A DNA stretch of 64,000 nucleotides from Sisyra terminalis (lineage: Eukaryota > Arthropoda > Insecta > Neuroptera > Sisyridae), in the NCBI GenBank assembly GCA_958496175.1, contig OY292276.1, positions 35,980,449 through 36,044,448 on the forward strand, written 5' to 3'. Below, piece by piece: positions 12,637 to 23,698 of this stretch. The stretch's first letter is position 1. Each line of letters begins with the position of its first letter. The position numbers were made by a program, and so were the translations under genes. The notes under the pieces were generated by a model. That model ran no database searches and had not been told where the DNA came from. It worked only from the letters and a program-made list of their open reading frames with translations.

Positions 12637-14395
12637 TTATTCTAAAGGAGGTACTTCTAAATCATCCACAAATTCATTTCTCTTGATAATATTGCTAAAA
12701 TCTAACGATGAATCTGCAGCTCCAATTTCTAAATACTCTCTTCTAAAATTAAAAAAAATATATAGGCACTACTGACTGTCATACCTGATTACTAATTTCA
12801 TACTTGCTTATTTGTTCCTGTTTAAATACAATTGGTTTTTCTTTACTTTTTATGCCTTCAATATAATTTTTATGATTTTTCCATTTTTTAATTCGTTTTG
12901 TATCAGGATTTAATATAGGCATTGTTATTGTTAAATGTCCAGTTACTTTGGATCTTTGAACAATACTTTGATCAGATTTTACTTCTTCATTTAGAGATAA
13001 TTGAAAAATTTTCCCTTTTATTAACACACGAACATAATTTACTCCAACATCAACTGACAACAGTTCAGTGTCTAAATATCTGAAAAAGAAAGCGAATAAA
13101 AGAAGAAATTAAAAAGTTAAAACAATATTACGTACTTATAGATTTCAAGTTCAAGGGTATACTTTTCTGGATCATCAATAACAAATTTAAACGGAATGTT
13201 TGCCTCGTTTATATTTCGAGGTTTTCCTTCATCTGTAAATAGTTTTCGTGGTTTTTTAGGTTCTTTTGGCTTATCTACACCGCCAAAAACCGGATGTTCT
13301 CGTTGTGATCTTTTTGCAATTAGTATTCGTGATTCGGGTGAATGTTCACAAGATGATTTCCAAAAGGTTTCATTTTCTTGTAAATTATCTTTATCATACA
13401 CTTCGTTTTCTTTAACCCATTGTTCCATTCGTTTCTTTTGAATCGCACGTGTTTCCGCGTATTCTTCTTGCTGGTCTTTGATTATTTCCTCTACTTTTTT
13501 AAATTCTTGATGGGCGATTATTTTTTCTGAAGTTGTTATTTCCTTATTATCTAAAGTAGTAATTTGCGGTAAAACGGCTATAACATATTTCCGATAATCA
13601 ATGTAATCGGTACAAGGATTTCCTTAAACATAATAGTAATTATGTCGCTTATATATTTATAGATTTAAATTTTCAGTCAATAACATTTTTACCAGTTAAA
13701 TAAAGTTCCCTCAAATGAATATTATTTTTTAGAGAAGCAACACTAGTTAAATCTCCAATAAAGTTTAATGTTAAATCAAGTTTTTGGAGAGACTCGCATT
13801 TCTCTAAATTTTCAATTTTTTCTATATTGTTAATAGCCAAGTTTAAATATTCCAATTCTTTCAACTTATTCAAGTTTTCTGAAAATAATTATAGTTAAAA
13901 ATGATAGGAAGATGAAAGTCATAAACAAAAGTCTTAAATCCACTTTCCCCAATGTTTATAAAAGCAATCTTATGTAGAATTGGGTATATTACTGTACGCA
14001 CGTTAGAACTAGCGAATTATAACACTATTAGATCAAAAATCGTAATAGAGATTCACACATCATTGGGACAAAAATATCTTAATAGATAGATAAAAGAAGA
14101 TAGAATAGATAGAAGAATAAGGGACTTTTGGAACACAAATCAATAAACATTATTCCTACCAATTTTTGAGATTAAGTTTGATTGAAGTAATAGTATTTTT
14201 AAATGTCGACACCATTGTCCTAAATGTTCAATTTTTTCAATATTTTCCTGATGCAAAGAAATTTCTTCGAGGGTTCCAATTTCGCCTTCATTGTGCTCAC
14301 TTCTTTTTCGTATTAAATTTATTGTAACTAATAAAATAAGATATTGAATATTTTTTTATGAATTTAAAAATAATATTTTACTCACTAAAAACCAT
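12637..14395 (-). CDS. tilB: Dynein axonemal assembly factor 11 (LRRC6/tilB)
   Basis: Six exons, read right to left: 14386-14395, 14160-14327, 13693-13878, 13136-13622, 12804-13079 and 12637-12742. They encode 410 residues with phase kept at each junction. The start [20 protein letters not shown] and the leucine-rich repeats ([34 protein letters not shown], then LYLTGNPCTDY) are diagnostic. A charged coiled-coil stretch follows, then a CS/p23-like domain, ending DDLEVPPLE. Family knowledge: this factor pre-assembles dynein arms in the cytoplasm, and Drosophila tilB acts in chordotonal neurons and sperm. The first exon codes only three residues plus one base. The donor of exon 5 could instead be at 12784, but only the 12803 donor keeps frame with a TTTTAG acceptor. 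Confidence 0.9.
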
Positions 14396-15177
14396 TTTAA
14401 AGTATTTTTCATTGAAATATTTTTAGAAATACACATATGTAGCTATGCTACTTGAAGATTGTTTAATCAATAAATATTCAATTATTTTAATACAGTTAAA
14501 ATCATTAAAAAACAATTAAATTTCTTTATAGAAATTAAAGAAATTTTGCTACAAAAATAATTTTCAAATAGTTTACTACTGATTTACTTCATAATAAATA
14601 CTTCTATGATTTTTATTCAATTTAAATGAATAACATTATTTATGTTTCGTATTTTCCCGCATACACTCAAAGCATAATTGAGTGTTTATTATTTTTTTTC
14701 ACTAGGTTGCAGCACTTAACAAAATAATTTTTGTTCTAAGTTAGTAAAATTGACAACTCAACAGAATAGACAGTATTTTTCATTTAAATTATAATTCACT
14801 TATAATAATTTAATTCAAAATTTATACACTTTTCAAAAATATATACTTCAATTTTTCATCGATATATTATATTTAATGAAACAATAATTTACGAACAATT
14901 GATACTAATTTTAATGGAGTGTGCATCAAATGAAGTAAGTTTGATTTATTAAATTGAATTAATTGGTCTTAAAACTATAATTATTCATTAATATATTTTT
15001 TTTTGGTAACTATATTGCAATTAAATTTACAATTTATTAAGGGTAGATTTTGATTTCATTATTTTTTTTATAGTTCAAGTTTTAGGCTTGTTTTTTATGA
15101 CGGTATTTTCTATTTTAGATTTTGCGAGTTGAAGGATTTATATTAAATTGACCAATTGAATAATCAAATTTGTCCTA
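14396..15177. promoter_or_regulatory. Divergent upstream region of tilB and the zinc-finger gene
   Basis: About 780 bases separate the tilB start (minus) from the zinc-finger ATG (plus). A possible non-coding leader exon of the zinc-finger transcript ends at 14934 with a GTAAGT donor, and a TATTTTAG acceptor ends at 15118. The ATG at 14914 would read seven codons to the donor and then stop within eleven codons after splicing, so it would act as an upstream ORF. No TATA or initiator element is distinct enough to call in this AT-rich DNA. Confidence 0.4.
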
Positions 15178-16272
15178 ATGTTAGACATATACTCTGGTAT
15201 CGGTAAATCAAATAACGAGTGCATGGAATGCTTAAATGGTAATAATAGCGGAGCTCGCAAATTTCATGTGAAACGTTTCAAATGTGAGCTATGCGAAAAA
15301 ATGTTTTCCAATTTGGGCAATTTGACTACACATAAAAGGATACATACAGGAATACGACCGTTCAAATGTGATGATTGCAGTAAAACGTTTTCCAGTTTGG
15401 GTAATTTAGCTACTCATAAACGAATCCATACGGGAGAACGTCCCTATTCTTGCGATGTGTGTTCAAAAACTTTTACTAGTGTAAGTAATTTAACAACTCA
15501 TAAACGCGTGCATACTGGAGAAAGGCCATACCGTTGTGTGGTATGCAGTAAAACATTTTCGAGTTTAGGTAATTTTACTACACATACACGTGTGCATACG
15601 GGAGAACGGCCATTTGAATGTGATTCGTGTGAAAAACGTTTTTCGTCTTTAAGTAATTTAACCACTCATAAACGTACGCACACAGGAGAAAGACCATTTA
15701 AATGTTCTCTATGTACAAAAGCGTTTTCTAGCCTCAGTATACTAATAACACATAAAAGAGTTCATACCGGAGAGCGTCCTTATAAATGTACAATATGTAC
15801 AAAAGCTTTTTCAAGTTCCAGTAGCTTAACGACACATAAACGAGTACATACAGGAGAACGGCCATTTCGCTGTGATATATGCAATAAAACGTTTACCAGT
15901 TCGAGTAGCCTTACAACCCACAATCGTACTCATACCGGCGAACGACCATTCCAATGTGAAATATGTAATAAAACATTTTCAAGCCTTGGAAACTTCTTAA
16001 CCCATAAAAGAATTCATTCGGGTGAACGGCCATTTCAATGTGAGATATGCAATAAGACATTTTCTAGTCTTGGTAATTTTACAACTCATAAACGTGTTCA
16101 TAACGGCGAAAGATCATTTAAATGTGAAGTTTGCGATTCTGGCTACTCAAATTTAAATATTCCTACAATTCCACAACATCATTCACCATCGCAAGATCTT
16201 TGCATGTTAAATAGTGGACACCAACAGCACCATCCTTTAAACAATGTGCATTTCCATAATATTACCGGCTAG
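15178..16272 (+). CDS. C2H2 zinc-finger protein with ten tandem fingers
   Basis: A single open frame of 364 residues. Ten complete C2H2 fingers run from about residue 34 to 313, each 28 residues and mostly joined by the canonical HTGERP linker. An eleventh (CEVC from about 316) is degenerate and lacks the normal His spacing. The tail after it is rich in His, Gln and Pro. The N-terminus has no ZAD, BTB or KRAB domain, only a stray ECMEC pair. Recognition helices are almost uniform (SSLGN, SSLSN or SSSSS followed by LTTH). The start at 15178 is used because spliced upstream ATGs lead to early stops. Likely a nuclear DNA-binding protein, with no named orthologue recognised. Confidence 0.85.
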   Translation: MLDIYSGIGKSNNECMECLNGNNSGARKFHVKRFKCELCEKMFSNLGNLTTHKRIHTGIRPFKCDDCSKTFSSLGNLATHKRIHTGERPYSCDVCSKTFTSVSNLTTHKRVHTGERPYRCVVCSKTFSSLGNFTTHTRVHTGERPFECDSCEKRFSSLSNLTTHKRTHTGERPFKCSLCTKAFSSLSILITHKRVHTGERPYKCTICTKAFSSSSSLTTHKRVHTGERPFRCDICNKTFTSSSSLTTHNRTHTGERPFQCEICNKTFSSLGNFLTHKRIHSGERPFQCEICNKTFSSLGNFTTHKRVHNGERSFKCEVCDSGYSNLNIPTIPQHHSPSQDLCMLNSGHQQHHPLNNVHFHNITG

Positions 16273-16807
16273 CATACATTTAACAATCGTTATTCTAATC
16301 CATTTTATTTTTAATTTACTCGTTTTTAAAATGAACCTAATCACATTTTTATTGTTTGTTAGAAATGTTTCGAAAAACTATTTGGTTGAAAATATTTCTA
16401 CATTGCCATGTACTTCTTTATTATGTACAAATATGTACAGTTAATCTGATTTATATTGGATTCCTAAATTAGCTTTATATTCATTAAAATTAAACTAAAA
16501 AACCCTAAGTTATAACTTCATTTTTCTTTAACAATTGCAATAATGTTCAAATTGAAAATAGTCTTAGTTTACTCCTTTAAAAATAAGAATGTCGTATTTT
16601 ATCCTCGAAACATCTCTAGCTAAAGCTTGATTTTTATAGCTCATTTTACAAACTTATATTAATGAAACTTCTAGTCGTTCAACATTATTTTTAATTCAAT
16701 TTTACTAAAATATTTTTATTGATATTAATATTCTTTATAATATGAACTTTAGAATATAAATTTCAATTTGGATTAGAATGTTCAAGTCGCAAAGCGACAA
16801 ATTATAT

Positions 16808-16970
16808 CATAGTTTCTTAACCGGTAGCCCCCGAAAATTTGTTAATAGTTCGTTAAAACTATTTTGTATTGATCTGATTTTACAAACCTAATTGTAGTTA
16901 TATCATCATACTGTATTTTATTTTTTTAATATTCTGGTAGTTTGTGAATTGGAACGGTTCAGAAACTATG
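16808..16970. mobile_element. hAT-like MITE, 163 bp
   Basis: The left end CATAGTTTCTTAACCGGT and the reverse complement of the right end, CATAGTTTCTGAACCGTT, match at 16 of 18 positions. The flanking octamers AATTATAT and AATTTTCT agree at 6 of 8, consistent with a decayed 8-bp target duplication. The 'CATAGTTTCT.AACC' end fits the hAT pattern. It has no coding capacity, so it would be non-autonomous. Confidence 0.6.
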
Positions 16971-17264
16971 AATTTTCTAATGTTAAAAGAACAAATGTAT
17001 TATTTTTGATTAATAATTTCAAATGTTTGCAATCGAATGTGAGTTTATTTTATGCTTACATTTTAACTAAATAAAAAATTATAAAAAATATATAATAGTA
17101 AGAATGTAAGAATATATTACTTTCATAATTGTAAATTTTTTATAAAATAATAAAATGATATGACTGTAATATATTTTATTTATCTCTTGAGCCTGGCCAT
17201 AGTTAAAGGACCGATAAACAGAACACCTTATGTTATTGTAGATGTTATTTTAATATAAATTGAC

Positions 17265-17315
17265 TGATACCCACGACTTCATCGGCGAAACATACGTCTA
17301 AATCGATGAGTTAAT
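17265..17315 (+). repeat. CCCGCGACTTCGT-type repeat scrap, copy 1
   Basis: The segment reads 'GACTGATACCCACGACTTCA' followed by 'TCGGCGAAACATACGTC'. It aligns with 40620-40665 and 47125-47165. The same 'CCCGCGACTTCGTCNGCGTG' core is widespread in insect genomes as part of LINE-related repeats. Only a short stretch is preserved. Confidence 0.4.
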
Positions 17316-17835
17316 GCACCTTATCCATATTAAAAATTGTTGCTACCAAAAAACACAATTTTTGCACTTTAAGAAGCGTTTATCACGACAATTGTTGGAA
17401 AAATTGAAAAGAAAAAAAAAATTTTTTTATTAATTTTAAAAGATTGAAGATACCGTACTCTATTATGACGGTTGCAACTTTTTTATACGAGTAGTATACG
17501 AATTTATAAATTATAAAGTAGTAGACTGGTAGTTTTTTATTCTGAAATAAAAAATAAATAAGCGGAAATAAAACTAAAATGTAAAAATACAATTTTCATT
17601 CATGTATATTTTATTATTTTCAAAGTATTGTTATTATCAATTTTTATAACAATTTTATTTTCGTAACCTTGTATTCAATAATAATGGAAATAAAGGAGAG
17701 TAGATGAGTATCTACATGATTTATAATGAAACAGGTGTTATTATTAATAAAAAAATAAAGGATTATAGAATTTTATTTAAAATCTTTCAAACTCAAAGTT
17801 ATTTGGTTTTAAATTTTATTTTAAAAGGGACAAAT

Positions 17836-19794
17836 TTAATACGATAATTGGGCATTTTCTCGAATCCAATCAGCGTAAAATCGTATATTTGTGTAGACAC
17901 TAGGAATACCTTCAACTCCACATTGTTCACTTCCATAAGATAAAATACCAATCTAAAAAATACTTTTTGTTTACATATAATTCTATTTAATACAATACTT
18001 AAATACCTGATGAAACACTCCATTTGAATGTTTTACAATTAACGGATATCCTCCGAAACCTGCACAGGCATCCTGACCCTCTGTGGTACCACCAACACAA
18101 AATTGCTGATCTTCTGATCCAAGTTTAACAATTGAGTCTTTGTAAGCGTTTTTACAAATTTCAATTGGTCGTAGTGCTAACGTTAATGATTGTTGTCGTG
18201 AAGGTTGAGCTATAGGTAATAATTCAATAAATCTTTTTTATTTTTATGGAAAGAAGATGGTAAATGTTATACCTTCTTGGCCGGCTAATTTTCCCCATCC
18301 TACTAAAGTGCCATAATTATATAACGGAGTTTTAAATTTAGAAAATACACAAATTGGTTGTGATGTTACTGAAATAATTTTTAAGAAGGATATTCTATAA
18401 TTATATCTGTTATAAATGTTTACCATAATTTAGTGATAAAAAGGAATTCACAGGAAGATAGACAAATAAATTAATTGAGCCCTAATTAATTTACGTACAG
18501 CGCTTTGTCGTTAGTTTCGTAATTAATTTTGGTATACACAATAACACAATACAAAAATCACAACTTTTGAAAAATAATTTGTTAAAACTATTTACGACTT
18601 AAAAACATGAAAAACTTTAAAAAACATACAATAAATTACCAATAATGTAACTATAACACTATAACTATAACTTCGATTTTAGGATAAATACTTTATAATT
18701 TGTAATAATACTTTTAGAAGTTATTAACCACTGTGTTAACCACTAATAAAGCTCATTTATTTGCCCACCTTTCTATGAAGTTATTTCTTAGAGCTTAATA
18801 ATTTTAACATTAGATTACTTAATATCAATACCTGTTAAATTTGCTGGATCTTTCAGGTAAATTATCGCTACATCGTGCAAATAAGTTTCCGCTTCATAGT
18901 AGGGATAAACCAAAACATGGTTGATATTTATTTCTTGAGCTGGAAGGCTACAAAATTCAGCACCGCAATCAGGATTTGCTTCAGTATCCCATTCTCCAAT
19001 TTGCACTGTTTGCCTAATTTAAAAAAACATAATTATTCTTAACAATATCTATGGAATTTAGGGTAGTCTAATTCTTCAACAATAATCACACTTTTGCATG
19101 ATGTGATTAATTTTGAATTTGATCATTTATTTGATGGATAAGTTAAAGCTAAATCATTCATTCATAAACTTAAATTTCTTCTAAACCGATGAAATACAGG
19201 GAAATCATGAAGCAATACTTAACAATTTATAGTTTTCAAATTTGGCTAGAGCACAATGAGCAGCAGTTAGAACAGCACGTGGACTTATTAAGGAGCCTCC
19301 ACAAGGATATTTATTGTCTCCAGTTTCTGTATCTGTAAATAATTAATTCAGAGCTTAATTTTACAATAAAATAATAAACTTGTACTTGTAAATCCAATTC
19401 GGACGAGCCATGGCTGAGCTCCAAGACCGTTAAAACCGATTGTATCCTTAATTCGTGAAGTTCCACATGTGAGCTTCTCATCAGAATTATATGGATGCGA
19501 ATTCCATTGAGGGTAAGTGTAAAAAGGCCCTTGTTCCAATGGACAACAAATCATTGGTTCTAATCCAATATATCCACAAGTTTGCGTTTGATCTAGGCAC
19601 CATGGATACCTTATAACATTCCGAAGGACATTACAGCTTGATATTGTAACACATTCGTATTTATCAGAAGGGCATTCGACAATACCAAAAACTAAATTTT
19701 CACTTGGAGAACTATTTTTTAAGATTTTATTTTCAAACTCACCCCTTGTTACTTTGAAAATTATTAAAAAAAGTAAAAGCGAAATGTTGATCAT
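17836..19794 (-). CDS. Clip-domain serine protease homologue, catalytically inactive
   Basis: Six exons, right to left: 19386-19794, 19224-19332, 18832-19013, 18273-18368, 18007-18209 and 17836-17952. They give 371 residues with every phase matching. A signal peptide (MINISLLLFLIIFKVTRG) and a cysteine-rich clip region (about 41-84, ending ICC) precede a chymotrypsin-fold domain. The catalytic His is kept (TAAHC, H162) and the Asp is kept (HDVAII, D220). The GDSGG motif is replaced by GFGGY, so the nucleophile is Gly318. D312, at the trypsin specificity position, remains. Family knowledge: such homologues, like phenoloxidase-activating factor 2, are secreted cofactors that assemble the prophenoloxidase activation complex in haemolymph. 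Identity as an SPH is firm; the exact orthologue is not. Confidence 0.88.
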
Positions 19795-20583
19795 TTTTAT
19801 TTCAAAAGTATAAATGAACCAAATCAGTCATTGGTATGAAATGAATTAATGAAATTATCTTTGATAAGAGATCTAGATGACATTATTTATTCATTAATTT
19901 AATTTCAAATATATATGGCGTGTTCAAAAAAACTACTATAAAATATTTAATCATTATTTCTTGTACTAGTAATATGATAAAGCCTGAATAGATATAGTTC
20001 TCATATAACTTCTCAAAGAAGTAGACTCATTTTAGTAGTACTCATTCTTCAAGTTTAACGACTAAAAAAATAAGATCCAGAATTTAAAAATTACGCCCTA
20101 AAAATGTGACCCAGAGAGGTTGCGAAACGTTGACGACATTGTACATCAAATTACACGGCTTAGGATTCGAAAACCACAACCTTCTTATCAGAGTTGTAAT
20201 TATGTAAGACTAATTGTGAAAGCCTTAAATCTAAAACTTAAAACAATATTTTCAGTACTCGTTAAATATCTAATAATTATAAAATTTGCAAAAAAAAACA
20301 ACTTATATTTGCTTCTGTGCAATTTGGTGAAATATTAATTTTTAATTCGTAGTTTATTTTTCAATTGCAGAATTGCATATTATATAATTTAAAATGTCCA
20401 CTCTATATGTTTCGAAATGAAAATTATAACGAATAATCATTTTTTGTATAAAATTGGGATTTCCGCAAATTACTGATTTATTGACTTATCGAGCCATATC
20501 GAGCAAGGCCGTAAAATAATAGAAATAAAATGGCCTTTTGTGCTTGGTGCTTCATTTTCTAATGGCTTTTAAATTGATGTTTA

Positions 20584-20940
20584 AATATCAGTATTTCTCA
20601 ATTGATGGTTTGATATACTTAAGCATTGGTATTCTACCGATATATATTTTTTTAGTTAGAATTTCTAGGGTGAAGTTAACTGTACCCCAACACTGCAACC
20701 TCTGACCTTATTGTGTTTACTGGGTTCTTACTTCGTCTAGTTAAGACCGAAAAAATGGGGAACTTTTATAAATGTTCATGAATACGTTCATGAATCGGGG
20801 TACTAAATGTTCATGAATATGGTTATGAATCGGGGTACTAAATGTTCATAAATATATTATATATATATGAAGTGAAGACTAGAAAAAATAATGAAAATTT
20901 GAAAATCAGTATTTTTCAATTGATAGTCTGGTATACTTAG
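20584..20940. repeat. Direct repeat pair around the tandem array
   Basis: A block containing 'ATCAGTATTTCTCAATTGAT' followed by 'GGTTTGATATACTTA' at about 20587-20622 recurs at about 20906-20940 with a few substitutions, in the same orientation and roughly 320 bases away. The 35-bp tandem repeat lies between them. Likely a local duplication or two ends of an old element. Confidence 0.5.
20770..20855. repeat. 35-bp tandem repeat, 2.5 units
   Basis: Two full units, 20770-20804 and 20805-20839, each begin AAATGTTCATGAATA and end GAATCGGGGTACT. A partial third unit begins at 20840. The two full units differ at only a few central positions. Each unit also contains an internal 'GTTCATGAAT'-type half repeat. 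Confidence 0.85.
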
Positions 20941-21830
20941 ATACTGACAGTCCACTGGCATATTTAGTTACTTTTTTGTAAATTGTATTATTGTTGCTTA
21001 TTTGAAAATTTCTTGATATTCTCATTTTTCTGTTGGTCGTAAATTTGGTATATCGTTACTAAGTCAATTAAGAATTTTTTGCCATTGCGACCGTGATTTT
21101 GTTTTATATGTTACCAATAAATACGCGTTAATGTTTGATATACATTAACTTCTTTATAATTTCTGTAGCCTTCATTTAATACAGCAATAAAGCATGGTAC
21201 GCCTTTTACGCCAGTTCCTGAAGTTTACCCTTATCGGTTTTAACTAGTCGAAATAGGCACCCAGAAAACACAATAACTTCAGAGGCTCTATTGTTGTGCC
21301 ACGATTACCTTATCCTAGAAACTCCAAATCAAAAAAAATATATCAATGAGTTTCATTTAATCTTAAGTAATTGAAAACTATATTTGGTTTATTTCGATAT
21401 ATTTAATAGATTAATATAAGTATTATAATTATTTCTGGATATTTTTGATTCAATCACTATTTAAATGTTTAAATCAACAGTCTCGTGAATTTTTTATTTA
21501 TATTTTCCATAACTCGCAAAAAGTGTTGTAAAGTTGTTCAAAACAATTGCTAAACTATTAAATATCAATACCAAATATTCATTGTTGAGCTAGAGTTCCT
21601 GCAAATATTACAAGCTTCATCATAAGATTTGTTAAAAGTATAATTTCATCAACACTGCCTTGTGACAGTGTCCTATTAATATAATAGGATTTAATTCAAT
21701 GGTTTTTAATTTCAACTACAAAGTATACAACACTAATAATGAGTCAAATTGGAACGTAAAAAATTGTCGCACAGAAATCAAAAATAATATTGTTTAGAAA
21801 TTAAATTTAATTTGTAACAATAACTTGTTA

Positions 21831-21985
21831 GCCTACTGGTGGCTGAGTGGTGAAGATGGTTTCTTCAAAACTGGTAGGTGTTGGGTTCGATCCTCGATTA
21901 TCGAGCAAATTGTCGATATTTCTCGATTACGGATTTTTATTAACCCTAGAGTCACTAAAGACTTTAGTAGTTCTAAAGGTTTCTT
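21831..21985 (+). repeat. tRNA-derived SINE, copy A
   Basis: The head has a polymerase III box A (TGGCTGAGTGG) and box B (GGTTCGATCC), as in Leu/Ser-type tRNAs. The body then reads ATCGAGCAAATTGTCGATAT, TTCTCGATTACGG and AACCCTAGAGTCACTAAAGA. The tail has diverged. Part of a family of nine copies in this window. It is not a functional tRNA because the acceptor arm does not pair and no CCA-compatible end follows box B. Confidence 0.8.
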
Positions 21986-23698
21986 TTAGGTTTGATTGTG
22001 ACTGAATTCGAAATCATTTCAATAGAAATCAAAATCTTATGGCTTAAAAGAGGTATCTATTCTTTTTGGCGTTTCCAAAATTATCAATCAAGGAATTTAG
22101 CGAACTGAGCATTTTAATGGAGGAATATTTTTGTAGTGTTCTTTTTCCACTTATACGTGCGTGCTATTCGAAAAATATTTGTCAACTCATTTTTAGTTAT
22201 ATAAGCTTATGTGTGTAAAAAAGGTTGACGATACTATGGGTAGTGAAAGAGTTGAAACCCGATGAAATCGTAAAAAATTGTGTTTGTCAAAATCTTTTTG
22301 CACATATAAGTTTATGTAGTTAAACGATTTATACGACAATAAACTTATCATAAAGATCACAGAATAATTAATAATAATATTGATGTGAAAAAGTCAATCA
22401 CCATTTATAGAAGTACCATATAATAATAAAGTGAATGATCTTATTTGGCTATCCAGCAATGAAAGGCTAGCCGAGGTTAAGGCTAGCCTAAACCAAGAAA
22501 ATGGAAATTCTAGTACCGTTGTGATGGTTACACCGAAAAAGACCAGGCGGTAGTCTGAAATATTAATTTATACTTAAAAATTATAACAAGGGAAGTGAAA
22601 TGCATGAATATATAAATATATGGCAAAAACAAGTGGCACAGATTGGTAATACCGAATATGCAAATAGTTGTTGAAATTACATTTCATCTTCAAATTTCAT
22701 TAAGCATAGTTGTTCTCAATGTTTCTTTATTTGGATACCCAAGAATAATATTTATATAAGCTAAATTATAATAAGTTATAATTGTATATGTACATCTATG
22801 ATCAATTTTTTCAAATAAATATAATTCAAAGTTTATAATATTTAAACTTTACAAAAAGAAAATAGGTTTTACAGGTAATAAATAAAGCAAACTTATTTTC
22901 ATCAAATATTTTATTATTACCAATTGTTCTAAAATAATAATACTCATGAGGATTTTTTAAAATAAGACACATAACACTATTATTTATTTTGATACTTGGC
23001 GTTGATTTAATGTACTAATGTTTTATTAAATCTTATTTAGCATCACAATATTGAGGATGTATAACATATTAACATCACAATAATATAATTTTGAACAATA
23101 ATTTTTATTACAATTTAACTTTCTTTTGCGCGTAAAATAATTATTAATCGATTGCTTTTCTAAATGAAACTATTTGTTATTGAAAAAAAAATATAAAAAA
23201 TCTCATCCTATCACATTTATTTGCCTTTTTGTTTTCGTTGAAGCAGAAGGCTCATCGTACAATACATTTGTTACAGTCTATTTTGGAAAATTGTCAATAA
23301 TTAAAATAATAAATAATACTAATTATCTTAAAATATACAAAAGTCTACCTTTTAAAATTTTATTTCTAATTTTAGTACTAATTCTAAATGATTTGCGTCT
23401 ACAGTTGTTCAAAAACTTACATTCTGGTTATTAATTTATTAGCCTGCCGTATTAAGATAATTTTGTTTCTTTCTACAAAAATACTTTAAATTTCATTGTA
23501 ATAGTTACGGAATGTAATAAGTCATTTTCTGTCGTTGGTAACAATTAAAATTTGTTATTACTAATTGAGATCAAATCTCATTTAAATCTCTATTAAAATT
23601 ATTGTTTTATGAAATAAAAATATATTAGTAATTTTTAATTTGTACAATATTTAACCATCATTGAAGGAATTTGTATTGATATTAATTTTTTTTAAATT

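Larger units (their letters stand above)
16273..17835. other. Spacer downstream of the zinc-finger gene
   Basis: This includes the probable 3' UTR of the zinc-finger gene, then AT-rich DNA with a hAT-type MITE at 16808-16970 and a degenerate 'CCCACGACTTCATCGGCG' repeat scrap near 17268. Open frames of 60-70 codons here are low-complexity and unsupported. Confidence 0.5.
19795..23698. other. Spacer between the protease homologue and CLN3
   Basis: Bases just above 19795 should hold the promoter of the minus-strand protease homologue. The rest is AT-rich. Recognisable content is a duplicated 40-base block at about 20588 and 20905, a 35-bp tandem repeat at 20770-20855, and a SINE copy at 21831-21985. 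The 86-codon open frame at 23.2 kb is low-complexity and unsupported. CLN3 3' UTR probably lies just below 23698. Confidence 0.5.

Noticed and set aside
21831..21905. A genuine tRNA gene
   Set aside because: Box A and box B are present, but the acceptor stem does not close and the same sequence recurs with a SINE body and tail in nine places.
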